A stretch of 64,000 nucleotides of DNA from Gossypium raimondii (GCF_025698545.1 NC_068570.1:59415924-59479923), one strand, 5' to 3'; counted from the stretch's first letter, positions 48,096 to 60,327 are shown. Program-made: numbers and translations. Notes: generated by a model from the letters alone, not told the origin.

Positions 48096-48779
48096 AAAAA
48101 AAAGTTTTTAAGCAAAATTTTGTGGAAAAATAAGAATATATATATCGATTTTCACAAAAAAATAATATTAAATTTATTTTTATACAAAAAATTAAACAAT
48201 TGGATTGAGTAGAGTAGTAAAATATTCATAAATAAATATTCTCTAGGTAATACTATCGGAATTGGATCAATGGTCGAACTGATAAAGTTACTGATTTTAA
48301 GTTCGTTTGATTCAAATCAAATAAATTATTAAAAATTTTATAAAATCCAATTCAGTCGGCTTTTAAATTGGTTCAAACGATCCATACCAATTCGCGGATC
48401 AACTGATTTTTTTTTTTGTGTTGTTTCAAATCAGTGTACTACCCCGAGTTTAATATTTAGACATCTCATTTTTAATTGTTTTATTTAAGCATTTAGTAAA
48501 AAAATCATTATATTAATATTTATTACTTTATTAAAAAAAGCAGGTTTTAAGTATTTTCCGTTTTAAAACTGATTTTTAACTAATTTTATTAATCGAATTA
48601 GTAATGAATCGATTTGTTTATGTGTGATATTAACTCAATCGATTATATTATATATATAAAAGTAAAAGACGAAAATATTATTATATTAATTTTCATTACT
48701 TTATTTTAGAAAACGAGTTTTAAATATTTTTATTAAAAATAACTTATAGATAATTTTATTAACCGAATTATCGGGTTAA

Positions 48780-50218
48780 CTTGTGACACAGCAACTCAAT
48801 GGTGTGTGTATATATATAATATTAAAAGTAAACGGTAGAATCGTAGAAAATCTCTATAATCTTTTATACTCTACGCGGTTCCAAGAAACCCCGAAAAATT
48901 CTCGAAGCAAAAAAGAAGAAAAAAAAGCTAAAAATTTCCAAATAAATTATTTAATTTTGCGGTTTCGGATTCTGGGTAATCATCATAATCATCATCACCA
49001 CCATCTTCTTTGTGATTTCATATTATTTTTTCTTATATTTTCTCGCTGTCTCTGCTTTTCTCAGGTAATAATATGAACTCAGTTAATGTGAATTAATTTT
49101 TCATTTTTTTTGGTTTTAATTCAAGTTTTTTTCGCCCCATTTTCTATGTTTATTTACACTTTTTTGTTTTTAAGTGCTGGTTATGGGGTTGATATTTTTC
49201 AAACTGATAATAGAATCCTTTATTTTCTTTAGTTTTAATTTTTTGGCTTTTGGTTTTGAATTTAATACAGGGAGGTTTTATATAGCCATTGGAGAGGATC
49301 TTTTGTCTTTTTGAAGTTAATTTTTCTCATTTTGAAGCTGGAAAAAAGTTGAATTATATAGTTTGAGATTGGAAGAGAAAAGGGTATTTTTCTGTTTTTC
49401 ATTTCATTGAAATTTGAAGGAGAAGTTAGGGATTTGGATTGGAGTTTTTAGGGTTTTCTAGCTGTGGGTTTTTTGTCTTTTATTGAGGATTAATTTGGGG
49501 TTTTTGAGACTTTTGGGGCCTATGTGTTGCTTTTTCATCCATTGATGTCCTTTGACTGAAATTTGAAGAATTGGGAATTTTCTCCATGAATTAGGGTTTT
49601 GGTTGTATATGATATAAGGATCTTCAATGGTCTCTGTTCTTTCAATTGTGATCGATGTTTCAAGTGAATAATTGCAGTTGATTGGTTTGTGATTGCCAGA
49701 AAACCGAGTTTAGGGTGTTTGAGATATACATATAGGAGTGAAGATTTCAGTCTTCAACTGTTGGTGAGTTCAGTTTACGAGTGATTTACTGCATTTGGTT
49801 GGTACGTGGTTGCTGGAAAACTGAGTTTAGGGCGTTTGAGATATACATATAGGAGTGAGGATTTTAGTCTCGAAACATCGGTCAGTTCAGTTTTCAAGTG
49901 AATTATTGCAGTTGGTTGGTAAGTGATTGCTGGAAAACCGAGTTTAGGGCATTTGAGATTAACGCATAGGAGTTAAGATTTTAGTCTTGAAACGTCGGTG
50001 AGTTCGGTTTACGAGTGAGTTTTTTGCAGTTGGTTGGTATGTGATTGCTGGAAAACCAAGTTTATGGTGTTTGAGATTTATGTATGGGAGTGAAGATTTT
50101 AGTCTTGAACAGTTGGTGAGCTTGGTTTACAAGTGAGTTTTTTTCAGTTGGTTTTTATGTGATTGTTGGGAACTGGCTTTTGGGGTGTTTGAGATTACGT
50201 ATAGGAGAAATTTTCGTT
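48780..50218 (+). promoter_or_regulatory. HSF promoter and long leader, probably with a leader intron
   Basis: CT-rich sequence up to 49064 ending CTCAG|GTAATA looks like a first non-coding exon and donor (49065). The following ~1.1 kb of T-rich, AG-poor sequence fits a leader intron, and each tandem repeat unit near its end offers a TTGCAG or TTTCAG acceptor. Transcript data are needed to place the true acceptor. Confidence 0.5.
49691..50218 (+). repeat. 117-bp tandem repeat (4.5 units) abutting the HSF start codon
   Basis: Units begin at 49691, 49808, 49925, 50043 and 50161 (partial), with a tail of an earlier unit just before. Each has GATTGCTGGAAAACCGAGTT, GTTTGAGAT, TAGGAGTGAAGATTTTAG, GTGAGTTCAGTTTACGAGTG and (T)TGCAGTTGGTTGGT. 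The last partial unit runs to the base before the ATG at 50219. Two unit junctions contain ATGTGA (50039-50044, 50157-50162), a start codon directly followed by a stop. Confidence 0.85.
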
Positions 50219-51456
50219 ATGGATGATGCTCAGAGCAGTTCAAGTTCACTCCCTCCATTCCTTACAAAGACGTACGAAATGGTCGATGATCATTCTACAG
50301 ATTCTATTGTTTCTTGGAGTGCAAGTAACAGAAGTTTCATTGTATGGAATCCGTTGGAATTCGCGAGGGATTTACTTCCAAGATTCTTCAAACACAACAA
50401 CTTTTCTAGCTTTATAAGACAGCTTAATACATATGTAAGCTACTCGGTTTTTTAATTGGTGTCTTCATAGTTGCTTATAGTTGCTTTGAATTGAATGAAT
50501 TTTTTGTATTTTGTCAGGGTTTCCGGAAAAGCGATCCCGAACAATGGGAATTTGCGAACGAGGATTTCATAAGAGGTCAACCTCATCTTTTGAAGAACAT
50601 ACATAGACGGAAACCGGTTCATAGTCATTCAATGCAGAATCTATTAGGTCAAGGAGCTTCTCCGTTAACGGAATCAGAGAGACAGAGTTTTCGGGATGAG
50701 GTCGAGAGGCTTAAAAGCGAAAAAATGTCACTCGTTCTAGAGTTAAAGAGACACGAAGAGGAACGACAAGGATTCGAGATGCAAATGCAGATTTTGAGGG
50801 AGCGTTTACAAACTATGGAGCGGCGGCAACAAAGTATGGTGTCTAATGTAGCTCGAGCCTTGAAGAGACCGGGATTTCCTATAGATCCAACTCCACAATT
50901 CGAGGTTCATGTTAGAAAAAGAAGGTTACCGAGAATTGCTTACTTATACGATGAATCCAGGATCGAAGATAATCCAAATCCAGATACCACATCAATGTCC
51001 AACATGGATCCATTCGAGCAATTAGAATCATCCATGGTGTTTTGGGAGAACGCCATACACGATTTTGGTCGAGCCAACGTGTTTGATGAATCAACGAGTT
51101 GTCCTGAAAGTCCATCTATATCTTCCATACAACTCAACATTGAAACTCAACCTAAATCCCCTCAGATCGACATGAATTCCGAGCCATCCACCGTAGTTAC
51201 CCCAGAGCCCGTTACATCAATGGAACAACCTGCTCCTTCACCAGCTGGGGTTAATGATGGATTCTGGGAACAATTTTTGACCGAAAATCCAGGTTCAACA
51301 GATATTCGAGAAGTTCTGCCCGAAAGAAAAGATCCCGATACAAGAAAAGACGAAGACAAACCCGAGGGTCATAGCAGATTTTGGTGGAACAACATGAAGA
51401 ATGTAAATAACCTTACAGAACAAATGGGGCATCTTACTTCTGCAGAGAGAACTTGA
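50219..51456 (+). CDS. HSFA4: Class A4 heat-shock transcription factor (2 exons)
   Basis: Exons 50219-50434 and 50518-51456 join in phase 0 (GT-AG) to 384 residues. The intron sits at the position conserved in plant Hsf DNA-binding domains, after FIRQLNTY. Residues ~10-105 are the DNA-binding domain ([33 protein letters not shown]). Residues ~123-190 are a coiled-coil HR-A/B region with the class A linker, followed by the nuclear signal RKRRLPR (205-211). Two AHA activation motifs are seen, MVFWENAI (~245-252) and DGFWEQFL (~319-326), plus a C-terminal export signal ([11 protein letters not shown], ~369-379). It activates heat- and oxidative-stress genes through HSE sites. GFRKSDPEQ carries Ser where relatives, from memory, have a hydrophobic residue. 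The start is the first ATG in frame after the tandem-repeat leader; an upstream in-frame extension has no ATG. Confidence 0.95.
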
Positions 51457-52530
51457 TATTGGTTTCGATGTCTTGATATTTCAGGTTCGGGTACGATGAT
51501 CGGATACGGGTATGGGTTCTTTCACGTATTTGAGTACTTAAAAGAAAAATGAAAAATTGAAACGACCCGAATTTCAGATGTATCATATTTAGGTTTCTAG
51601 GCATGTCATGGTCACAGTTTTAGGTACTATAGAAGCTTATAGTGATTCATATGGCTTTATTTTTCATATATATATATATATTAACTGCTTCAATATAGTT
51701 CAGTTTCACATATTTTTGAGAAAATAAGACATTAACTTTTGCTTTCACTATATTTTTATTGATAAATGATGATTTTTAGTGAAGATTCTTTTCATGATTC
51801 TTTGATTTGGTTTTCATTTTTTTTCATATTTTGTTTTATTTTGACAAAATGAAATTGGTTTTTCTTTTATTTCTGAAGTTTTAAAAAATTCATAAATATT
51901 TCTGTTTTTATTTGTTATTCTAGTAAATCAAAATCATCAATAATTCCTATGTAGCATTTTCTTTTGAAAAATATTTTTTATATGAAAAATTAAGTTAATT
52001 TCATTATTTTAAATATAAAATATTCATTTTACATCATAAAAATTTAAATTAATTGTAAAGTTAAACAAAAATAAAATTTGGTTTGATTTAAATAATCACT
52101 TCGTTTTAACTTGTATTTCAAAAATCGTCCAAATTAGAATGCAATATATATGTAAATAAAATACACTTGAGTTATTAGTCTAGTCGAATTTAATAATTTA
52201 GATTTTTTCGAAAAATAATATGAATATACGAATATATCAAAATCGAAATAAAATAAATGTTAATGAATCTATCAATAAATACGATTATAACATGAGAAAA
52301 TAATACGATCGTGTGCAGAATCATTTCACATACAAAATGCCTAACACCATTGATGAATACAAGAATGGACGTGAAACCTAAGGCTACAAATCTGAAAAAC
52401 TCGAACATTTATTCGAGGAAAAATATTTTTTCGGATCAAATCGAGCTTGTAAATGGCTAGAAGAATAGCTAATTACATATGTAATATGAATTTAATAACT
52501 GTTCGAAGCTGTCCGGGAATTTTTCGGGTC
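51457..52530. other. Convergent 3' region between HSF and STICHEL-like genes
   Basis: 3' UTR sequence of both genes and AT-rich DNA with a short AT run (~51668-51681). No gene or clear transposon. Confidence 0.4.
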
Positions 52531-55500
52531 TTACCTAGGAGATTTGGAAGAGAGACATCTTCCACAAGAGACGAGCTTCAATAACAGAGCCGGTCTTCGT
52601 GTTCTGATCTTCAAGCGCTGTAAAGACAAACAAAAGTTAAAATCATTTCACAAACTTAAGAAGACTGGAACAATCAATAATCCGATACCTTCCGACGTGT
52701 TGCTTTAGATGTTTTCCAGCAAAGTAAGCTTCTTGACCTTGGTTCGAGTCTCCTGAAATATGAAAATGTGAAGTTCTATGGATTACGAAAGAGTTGCATA
52801 GGTTCCCGGGTTGACGGGCGTCAAAAATACGAAATTATAGTAGAATGTTAGTGACAACAGACTAATTATCAAGCCGAGTTTGAGTACAAAACTTGGTAAA
52901 CGAGCTTGATCAAGCTTGAGCTTAAAAACAGATGTTTGGTCAAGAATGAGCTGGGTATTGAACTCTGAATTTCGAGTCAAGTTCGAGCTTGGCAGTATTC
53001 GGACTCCGCCCGGCTCAATTATACCCTTACGAACTATGAAAGAGTTGCATAGGTTCCCGGATGGACAGACGTCAAAAATACGAAATTATAGTAGAATGTG
53101 AGTGACAACGGATATATACATACAGGTTCTCTTGTTCGAGCTTTTCGGCAATGGAAACTGCTTTGTGATTTGACCATCTGTTCTCTTGTGTACATCCATC
53201 TCCATGATGAATTACGTGTGCAATGGACACCTTACTTCTAACAATGCTCTGACTCGGGGTTAGTTCCCCGGGTTTTCGTCTCCCTGAGGAGGATGCCAAC
53301 ATCAGCTCCTGATAAGCTGCATGTTCGTTGTCCTTGGCTTCTCCTGGGGAAACTGGAATTTCGACAATTTCGCTCCTTCCTGCTTCCGGTGATTTCCGAT
53401 GCATGCCGGAATCTCTCTCTCTCATAACTCTTTTGCTAGTATCATGAAAACCTGCCTCATGTATCCTATTTCGAGAATTGGACTCCAGATCCATGATCAT
53501 ATGAGATGGACCATCCCGGGAAGATGGTAAAACGAGAAGTCCATGAAAACCAGCTGTGGCATCTTTGTTCATTTCACATCTAATTTCGATTGTCAAGGGA
53601 GAACCAAGAATGGACTCAAATGCTTGTAAAATATGCCCCCTAAATTTCTCGGCTTTAGATTTGGTTTTATGTGAACTGAACATCAACTGTATGGTTGGGG
53701 CTGAAAAAGAAACAGAAAAATGGAGTAGACAGGTGAAGGAGACATTGATAATTACTAAACATAGAGAAAGCATTATATTGTCATTGTTCGTATCAAGTAA
53801 AATAACCATACCAAAATGATACCGATAACAAGAGATTTTTGAAAATCGAGGGAGAAAGGAATAACTTTTTGAGTCTAAATAACATGCAAAACGTGGATGC
53901 GGATCATGGAGCTACCATCTAGACGAGAAAGAGCTCTAGAAATCAAATTTTCCGATATCTTATTCCGCATTGGCTGTGAACTTCATATATGCTCGTCTAA
54001 ATGCATGTTATGGCCATATAATGAAATCATGCAAAAACAATCATAATGAGCACTAGGACATACCTGCACCGAAACTAACCGAGATTAGCTTTCCTTCTTG
54101 ATACAAGAACTCTTTTAGACTACTAACTTGAATGTTATCAAGCACCTCCAACCAAATTTTCTCAATTCTCGTATGATCTTTGACTAATTTCTGATGTCGC
54201 TTCCCAGTACTAGTCTTGAAATCCCCTGGACTTCTTGCATAGAGATTTTCTGACCTAACATTTGTTGACAAGTCTCTAGTATTATTACGCAGCAGAACAA
54301 GCTCAAGGCCTTTCTCAGGTATATCTGTTCCATCTGTAACACTTAGAGGCAATGGACTATGATGAGAACTAGTGTCACCGGAAGAAATCGGCAATATATA
54401 TTGCTGATCAGGAGCAAGCTGAAGCAAAGCAGCCGTTAGCCATGTTAGTTTGTCGTTTGACATCCTCAGTTGTTTTTCTGCCTTGGATAACGTTTTCAAA
54501 GCTTGCCGTAGTTTCTCCATATCTTCTTTTGACACTGGATTGCATAAATATGGTCTATCAGTTTTGGAAAAAAAGATAAATATTTAAACACGAAGAGCCA
54601 ATGAATATTGTTCTGTTCATTGTTTGTTTTTTAAGACTTACATGGCTGTCGTCGGAAGAACTTCCTTCGATGCCTTTCTTTAGTGAAATCATAACTGCTA
54701 GCAAGAATATCGGTTATCACAGTAGCAAGCTGTGACATTAAAGCTAAAGGCTCCACACCAGTTTCGATTATCACCCTCAAGCTCTTCACGGTATTTACCG
54801 TGTCTGCTGATAATGCTAGATCAAGAAGATCCACGAGCTTTTCGTCAGAGATAAGCCCAACCTGTAAATCATATCCGTAAAGTTTAGAGTAATTATAGAT
54901 ATGTCAGCTAATCATCATAAATATTTCTATCACTTTCATTCTTTTCCCAACTTGGGGACAAAGGTCTCGCTCGTCATTTGAGCTTATATGTATGTGTATA
55001 TACATATTACTAGGATTCAAGTATGAAAATCCTATATTTACAGCATATAAGGCAAGGAACAAATATAGCACGTATTTAGAGCAATACTTGAAAACCGAAA
55101 ATATTAAGCAGTGCAAACATACCAGTTCCTGAACCAACAGAACCGAGATTTTTTGCCCGAGCAAACTCAGCTGCTCGAGAGTCATCTCTGCATCCCTCAG
55201 TGATCCATCGGATCGAGATGCGATCAGTTTAAGTGCATCTTTCTCGATTCTGATGTTCTCTCTAGATGCAATCCACTGCAAGGTATAAATTATATCCGCA
55301 TCCTTCAGTTTCGGGAAAAAGAATTTCTGACATCTGGACATAATTATATGAGGCAGAATATCAAGACTCGAACTGACAAGAATAAAGACCACATGTCTGG
55401 GTGCTCGATCGATGACCTTCAATATGGCACTCCAACAATCCGGGGATAAAGTATCACAGTCATCAAATATGAAAACTCGGTACTGCGAAGGCAGCTGAGA

Positions 55501-57144
55501 GTTGTTCATATTATCAAGAAGATCCATGATACTCTCGAAGTCAAAGTTACTGACAGGACCAACTTCCTTTATATTGCAACTCTTTCCCATGTCATGTGAA
55601 ATACAAGAATCGCAAAACCCGCAAGGTTTGGGCTGCTCAAGTGACTGACAATTCAAAGCTCGAGCAAATATCCGACTACAAGAAGTTTTTCCGGTTCCAT
55701 GAGGTCCATAAAAGACATATAACAATCCAACTTTCCTTTTCATAACAGCATTAGAAAGAGCTTGCGATACCAAATTTTGTCCGACGAGGTCTCTAAAAGT
55801 TCTCGGCATGTACTTTTGTGTGATATTTTGGTGCCTACATTGGCCATTCCTGACTAACTTAAGTTGGTCACTAGATCGAGCTTCGGAAGCAAGGTCTGAA
55901 TCAATGTTTCCCTTCAATAAATTATCGGCAAATATACCTAACTCCCCTGAATAGTCATGTACCCAACAAGCATTGTCCGTGCTGTCCTGTGATCCAGATG
56001 CCTCGATTAGAAGCGGCAGTGCCTCAGCGTTGAACTTCGCAGATGAGCTCGATTGATCGGATTCCACAGGTATTTCAGAAGAATTTCTTCCATGGAAACC
56101 TGCCCCACGTTTCCGTAATCTAGAGTCCGATAAACCACACGAAAAACTCCTTCCTGCCATGTCAAGGAAAGTTTTACCTCTTTGATGAATTCTTGACCAA
56201 TTAAATGGAACCCCACATCCATTTCGAGGGGCCTTTGTTATGTTTTGCGGATCATATTCATTTGCTTCCTCTTCTGTACCATACTTTGTGCGCATCGAAC
56301 CCCGAGCAAACAAATTAGAAGCCACAGACAACTCATTCCGACCTCCAACCTCTTGAGAAGGAGCAGCCCGAGATCTTCTTGCCCCTCGAAACCTGCGCCT
56401 TTTCACCTTGTCTAATCCACTCGAATGACCACGGACACTGACCTCAGGTTTCTCACTGGTTTTCTCATGCCTTCCATGAAAGTCACCTTTGGAAGACAAT
56501 ACATCATCACTATCCACAGGAAGGTCATTCAACTGCTCGGATAAAGTCTTCACTCGAATCCCTTGTGTTTGCTTCCCTTTTCGGTTTTTACTCCTATCAT
56601 TCAAACCAGAACCACCCGAGATCGCATCAGGAGACAAACAATTACCATCTTGCTCCAGTACAGGCTCATTATTCTCCCCCAAAACATCAGTCCTATGATC
56701 TCTCCTACTCCTTTGATTATCTCTATCTCCACTCTTACTACTATGATCACTACCACTACCTTCACCCGGCACAACTTTAGAAGTCGCGAAATTAGGCAAA
56801 GCTGGTGAACTTACCGAAAACCTCCTTCCACTTCTCGGCCTCTCAACACCAACAGACCTTCTCCCCTCTCGATAAAAACCATCCTTGTCAACCTTTTTCG
56901 AAAGCAAATCAGCAACCAAAGGTGAATGCCAATAAGGAGGACTTGCAGAAGGATCCCTAAGGGACCGGGATCGTTGAAGGATCATAAGATCCCTCACGAG
57001 CGATCGGTCGGACATTATAGGGCTATGCTTATGACGCATATGATTCTTCAAGTGTATACAGTTAGTCAAATGAATATGATTCTTTAGATGGTCACTAATA
57101 TTATCACCATTAGCATCCTTTAATACCCTAACAGCCCTAGTCAT
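52531..57144 (-). CDS. STICHEL-like protein, DnaX-type AAA ATPase domain (6 exons)
   Basis: On the minus strand the exons are 57144-55123, 54861-54642, 54534-54064, 53700-53124, 52752-52689 and 52617-52531, all GT-AG, giving 1146 residues. The N-terminal ~440 residues are basic, Ser/Arg-rich and probably nuclear or cytoskeletal (two KRRR clusters). A clamp-loader-like module follows: MPRTFRDLVGQ, Walker A GPHGTGKTS (480-488), a Zn-binding CGFCDSC...C cluster, Walker B FIFDDCD (Asp561-562) and sensor SSSLDILPHIIMSRCQ. Next come a DnaX III-like helical region (SKEDMEKLRQALKTLSKAEK...LTWLTAALLQLAP) and a C-terminal domain ending CGRCLSSKSPR. STICHEL controls trichome branching in Arabidopsis; STICHEL-like proteins are less understood. 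The length and the MTRAVRVLKDANGD start match the At4g18820 type rather than STI itself (from memory). Intron 4 holds a duplicated 75-bp segment. Confidence 0.93.
52782..53109. repeat. Duplicated ~75-bp segment flanking an insert in STICHEL-like intron 4
   Basis: 52782-52859 and 53034-53109 are ~90% identical ('aaagagttgcataggttccc', 'gtcaaaaatacgaaattata', 'gtagaatgt.agtgacaac'), 251 bp apart. Between them lies GAGCTTGA-rich repeat DNA resembling 8080-8405. The second copy ends ~14 bp from the exon 4 donor. Confidence 0.75.
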
Positions 57145-57840
57145 GATGAATCACAGCATTTATGTAAATTCGATTTTCGGAATCTCGATATCATATCAAA
57201 ACATATAACATCTCCATTAATGTAAACAAACCCCAAATCTCTAAATTTAATAATAAAAAATATGTAAAAAAAAAAAGGCAACAAAATTTCCCACATTCCC
57301 TCATTAATTACTTAGTAAAACCATACCTGAAGTTCTCACAGACATTTCATCAAACACAAAGCATTCCCCATTTGAGATGATGAGCTCTTTTAAGCTAAAT
57401 CATCATATAAATGTAAACCCAGAACTTAAATGCATGAGATTTAAAGTATGAACAAAACCCAGAACTTGAAACATGCAAAAAAAAAAAAAATACAACGTTT
57501 CAAGCTTTAAATCCTTCAAAGATTATAGCTTTTGAATGCAAAAGAGAAGAAGCTCATCATTAAAAGTACACACCATAGATCTCTGTTCTCTGTGTGTTTG
57601 TTTGGTTGCCACCTCACTTCACATGTATTTTCAATACTATGGTTTAACTTTTCAAAGGAAAATGATAGTCCCATTAAAGAAAAGATTTAAAAAAACAAAA
57701 ACAGAGACAAAACAAAGTTCTGATTTTTTATTTTAAAAATTTGCTTAAACCAAATAGAAAGAGATGAAGAGAGTGTACAATGAAGAATTTTTAAAGAAAT
57801 GTTTCTTAAAGTTTTTTTTTTTACATATGATATAATTTAA
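57145..57840 (-). promoter_or_regulatory. Leader and promoter region of the STICHEL-like gene
   Basis: Non-coding, with no clear TATA box. The CT-poor AT-rich sequence includes two A-runs (57268-57278, 57479-57490). A leader intron is possible but cannot be fixed from sequence. Confidence 0.35.
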
Positions 57841-59940
57841 AGGTATAATGCTAAAATTAATCCTTAATATTTACATTTTATCAATTTGGTCCTTTTTCAT
57901 TTTTAAGACTATTAAACTTTCAAAATCAGTCAAATTATTATTTTTTAAGAAATGTTTATTAAAACACGATTTTAAATTTAATTTGAACTCAATATAATTA
58001 TTGAATAACAAAAATTGCAATAAATCCTATACTTTTTAAAATTAGAATTTAATCGCTATATTTTTATTTTTAAAATTTTAATTTTCTAATTTTTAGATTT
58101 CAAAATTCATGCCTAACAGTTAATGCTGTTAATTTTTTCTTAAATTTAGGTTCATTAAAATGTCATTTTTAGTGACATTAGTACTAAATAATTTTTTTTC
58201 TTCTTATTTTAAAATACCACACTAACAAGTTTAACAAAAAATTATTAACATTTTTAACAGATAGACCTAAATTTAAAATCTAAAAATAGAGAGATTAAAT
58301 TTTAAAATAAAAGTATGAAGGCTAAATCTTAAATATTTGAAAAGTATAAGGACTTATAACTAATTTTAACCTTTAAGAAAATAAAAGGGTAGGTATAATT
58401 TGTACCAGACAGAAACTCAGGAACATATATATGTTTTAAGACAAGACATTAATTGTACCCAATAAAAGTGGTATGTCCATTTTTTGTTTGAGCATGCAAA
58501 TAAATTTGTATTTTTATATTACAAATATTTAAGTTTGAGTACGTGGATTGACCCATAGCTTGATTGATATGGGTATTATTGTTAATATAGAAGAACGTGG
58601 TTCGAGTGTGCTGAAGCATATTATCCTCTTATTTATGGGTTAGAGAGATATTATAGTTAATTTTAAACATTATACTTATAAAAATAGATATAATCATGTA
58701 ATGAATTTTTCAGAAAAATAAAAGTAAATAAAGTTTTGATTTGATCCCCTTTTCCCATTAGAAGATTTTGATAATGAAATATGTTTGTAAATGGGAGACC
58801 AAAAGTAACTAATATGTTGAATTTTTCTATGTTATTGTTGTATGAATTGACTTTTTTTTCTTAAAAGAAAAACAAATATTTAGTTTCACCAAAATAATAA
58901 ATCTAAAAGTAAATCAGAATACGGGTGGATTTGAACGAAAGTACAAGACCCGAGAAATGGGTTTGAATAAAAAAAGAGGCCCTTTAATATATAGGTTGGG
59001 TTTAGATTATGATATTTATGGCTCGAGCTTGGATTTTTTTATACTTTTGTAATTTATTTATGTGTAGTTTATTCTATGTAATATTGAAAAAATATGTTAA
59101 CTTGCATATATTTTAAATTTTAATAAAATATATTGATTTCTAAAATATTAAATTGAAAATAATATGTATTTTTTTTTAAATATGGATTTACAAATATGGG
59201 CGGTTTTTTGGCAAAATTTTAGCTTTATATTTCACCTCCATATTCATCCATTGTTTTGCAGATTCTTTATTCTCTAACTCGAGCTCCTCTCCATGGTTGT
59301 TTAAACTAGTTGGGATATTAGTTCAGAGAGAGACATTAAACCCGTTGACCTCCTAATCAGCACAGGCCAATTGAACCAAAGTAAAAAATCGGTTCAACTG
59401 ACGATTGAACCTTTTTTAAAAATATTTTTTATTTTATAAATTTTTAATAATTTATTTAATCGAAAAGTACTAACTACCCAAGTCGATTGAACCGGTTGGA
59501 TCGACAAACCAGTAACCTAATTTATTCAGTCACCAGTCCAATTCTGAAAATATTACTTCGCTCAACCCAAAACTAAGGGCAAAGGTTGCTTTAGACCTCG
59601 AAATTCATAAAATTCTAAGTTAATATACGATAAAATTATAGTTTGGCTCCCTCAAAACCTTAAAATTTCAATTTAATCTTTTTAATAACCCGAAAATTAC
59701 AAATCAGTACAATTGTTAAAAAAAATAAAATTATATTCTAACTCCTCTAACAATGTACAATTTTCTAGCTTCGTTCTTGTCGAAAACCAGAATCAAACAC
59801 TATTCTTTACAATAATAAATTAATAAATAAAAGTTGTATTCATTTATGACAAAAACCTCAAGAAGGTGAAACAAACAAAGGAGCATTAAAGAGGAAAAAA
59901 ATAAGTGGGTTATATAATTAGGGAAGAATTTAATATGGTT
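57841..59940. repeat. Intergenic inverted-repeat debris and SINE
   Basis: 57841-58375 contains facing phrases 'ataatgctaaaattaatcct' and 'aaggacttataactaatttt' typical of a foldback MITE. 58545-58720 is a SINE. 58920-59040 is a fragment of the GGGCC-type element. 59350-59560 holds TTGAACC/GGTTCAA-rich repeat. No gene. Confidence 0.45.
58545..58720 (+). mobile_element. tRNA-derived SINE (family 1)
   Basis: A box TAGCTTGATTGA (58556) and B box GGTTCGAGTG (58599-58608) are correctly spaced, followed by the family body 'attatcctcttatttatggg'. Confidence 0.65.
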
Positions 59941-59950
59941 AGTTTGTGAT

Positions 59951-60327
59951 AGTGGTGTTCATGCCGCCCGGCTCGATGGTCCGCCCGAAATACGGGAGGG
60001 TTCGGGTAAAAATATAAGCTCGAAATATGGGTTTGGATAAAAAACGAGGCCCGTTAGAAAACGGGCCGGGCTTGGGGCCAAGCTTGAATATAATAAATAT
60101 ATTTTTTTAATTTTTTAATTTTAAAATACTTTTTTATTTTTTTATTTTTAAAATAATTTTTTGGTGTTTATTAAAAATGGGTCGGGCCGGGCTGGGCTCG
60201 GGCTTAGGAATTTTTTCTCAGGTCAGGCATGGACAAAATTTCAGACCCATATTTCGGGCCGAGCCGGGCCCGGGCCTAGGATGCGGGTCTAATTTTTTTA
60301 GGCCCGGCCTGGCCCATGAACACCTCT
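59951..60327. mobile_element. MULE-like MITE with perfect 10-bp target duplication
   Basis: AGTGGTGTTCATG at the left and CATGAACACCTCT at the right are inverted, with one mismatch in 13. The arms are GC-rich (GGGCCGGGC words) around an AT-only core, the same build as 5449-5806. AGTTTGTGAT is repeated exactly at 59941-59950 and 60328-60337. Confidence 0.85.

Larger units (their letters stand above)
45338..48780. other. Gene-free region upstream of the HSF gene
   Basis: Contains inverted-repeat elements at ~45400-45730, 46135-46670 and 47285-47625, a SINE fragment at 47955-48095, and AT-rich DNA with TATA runs. No gene is seen. Confidence 0.4.

Noticed and set aside
48783-49076. 97-codon frame with a His-rich run upstream of the HSF gene
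   Set aside because: Lies in the HSF promoter/leader; the His run is a CAT/CAC microsatellite and the frame ends at the probable leader donor.
50159-50218. In-frame N-terminal extension of HSF
   Set aside because: Would need a GTG start inside the tandem repeat; the conserved Hsf N-terminus fits the ATG at 50219.
54904-55122. Continuation of STICHEL-like exon 1 past 55123
   Set aside because: Open frame reads into intron 1; homology to the family stops at the GT donor at 55122 and resumes at 54861.
56489-56808. Frames antisense to STICHEL-like exon 1
   Set aside because: Shadows of a strongly conserved coding exon.
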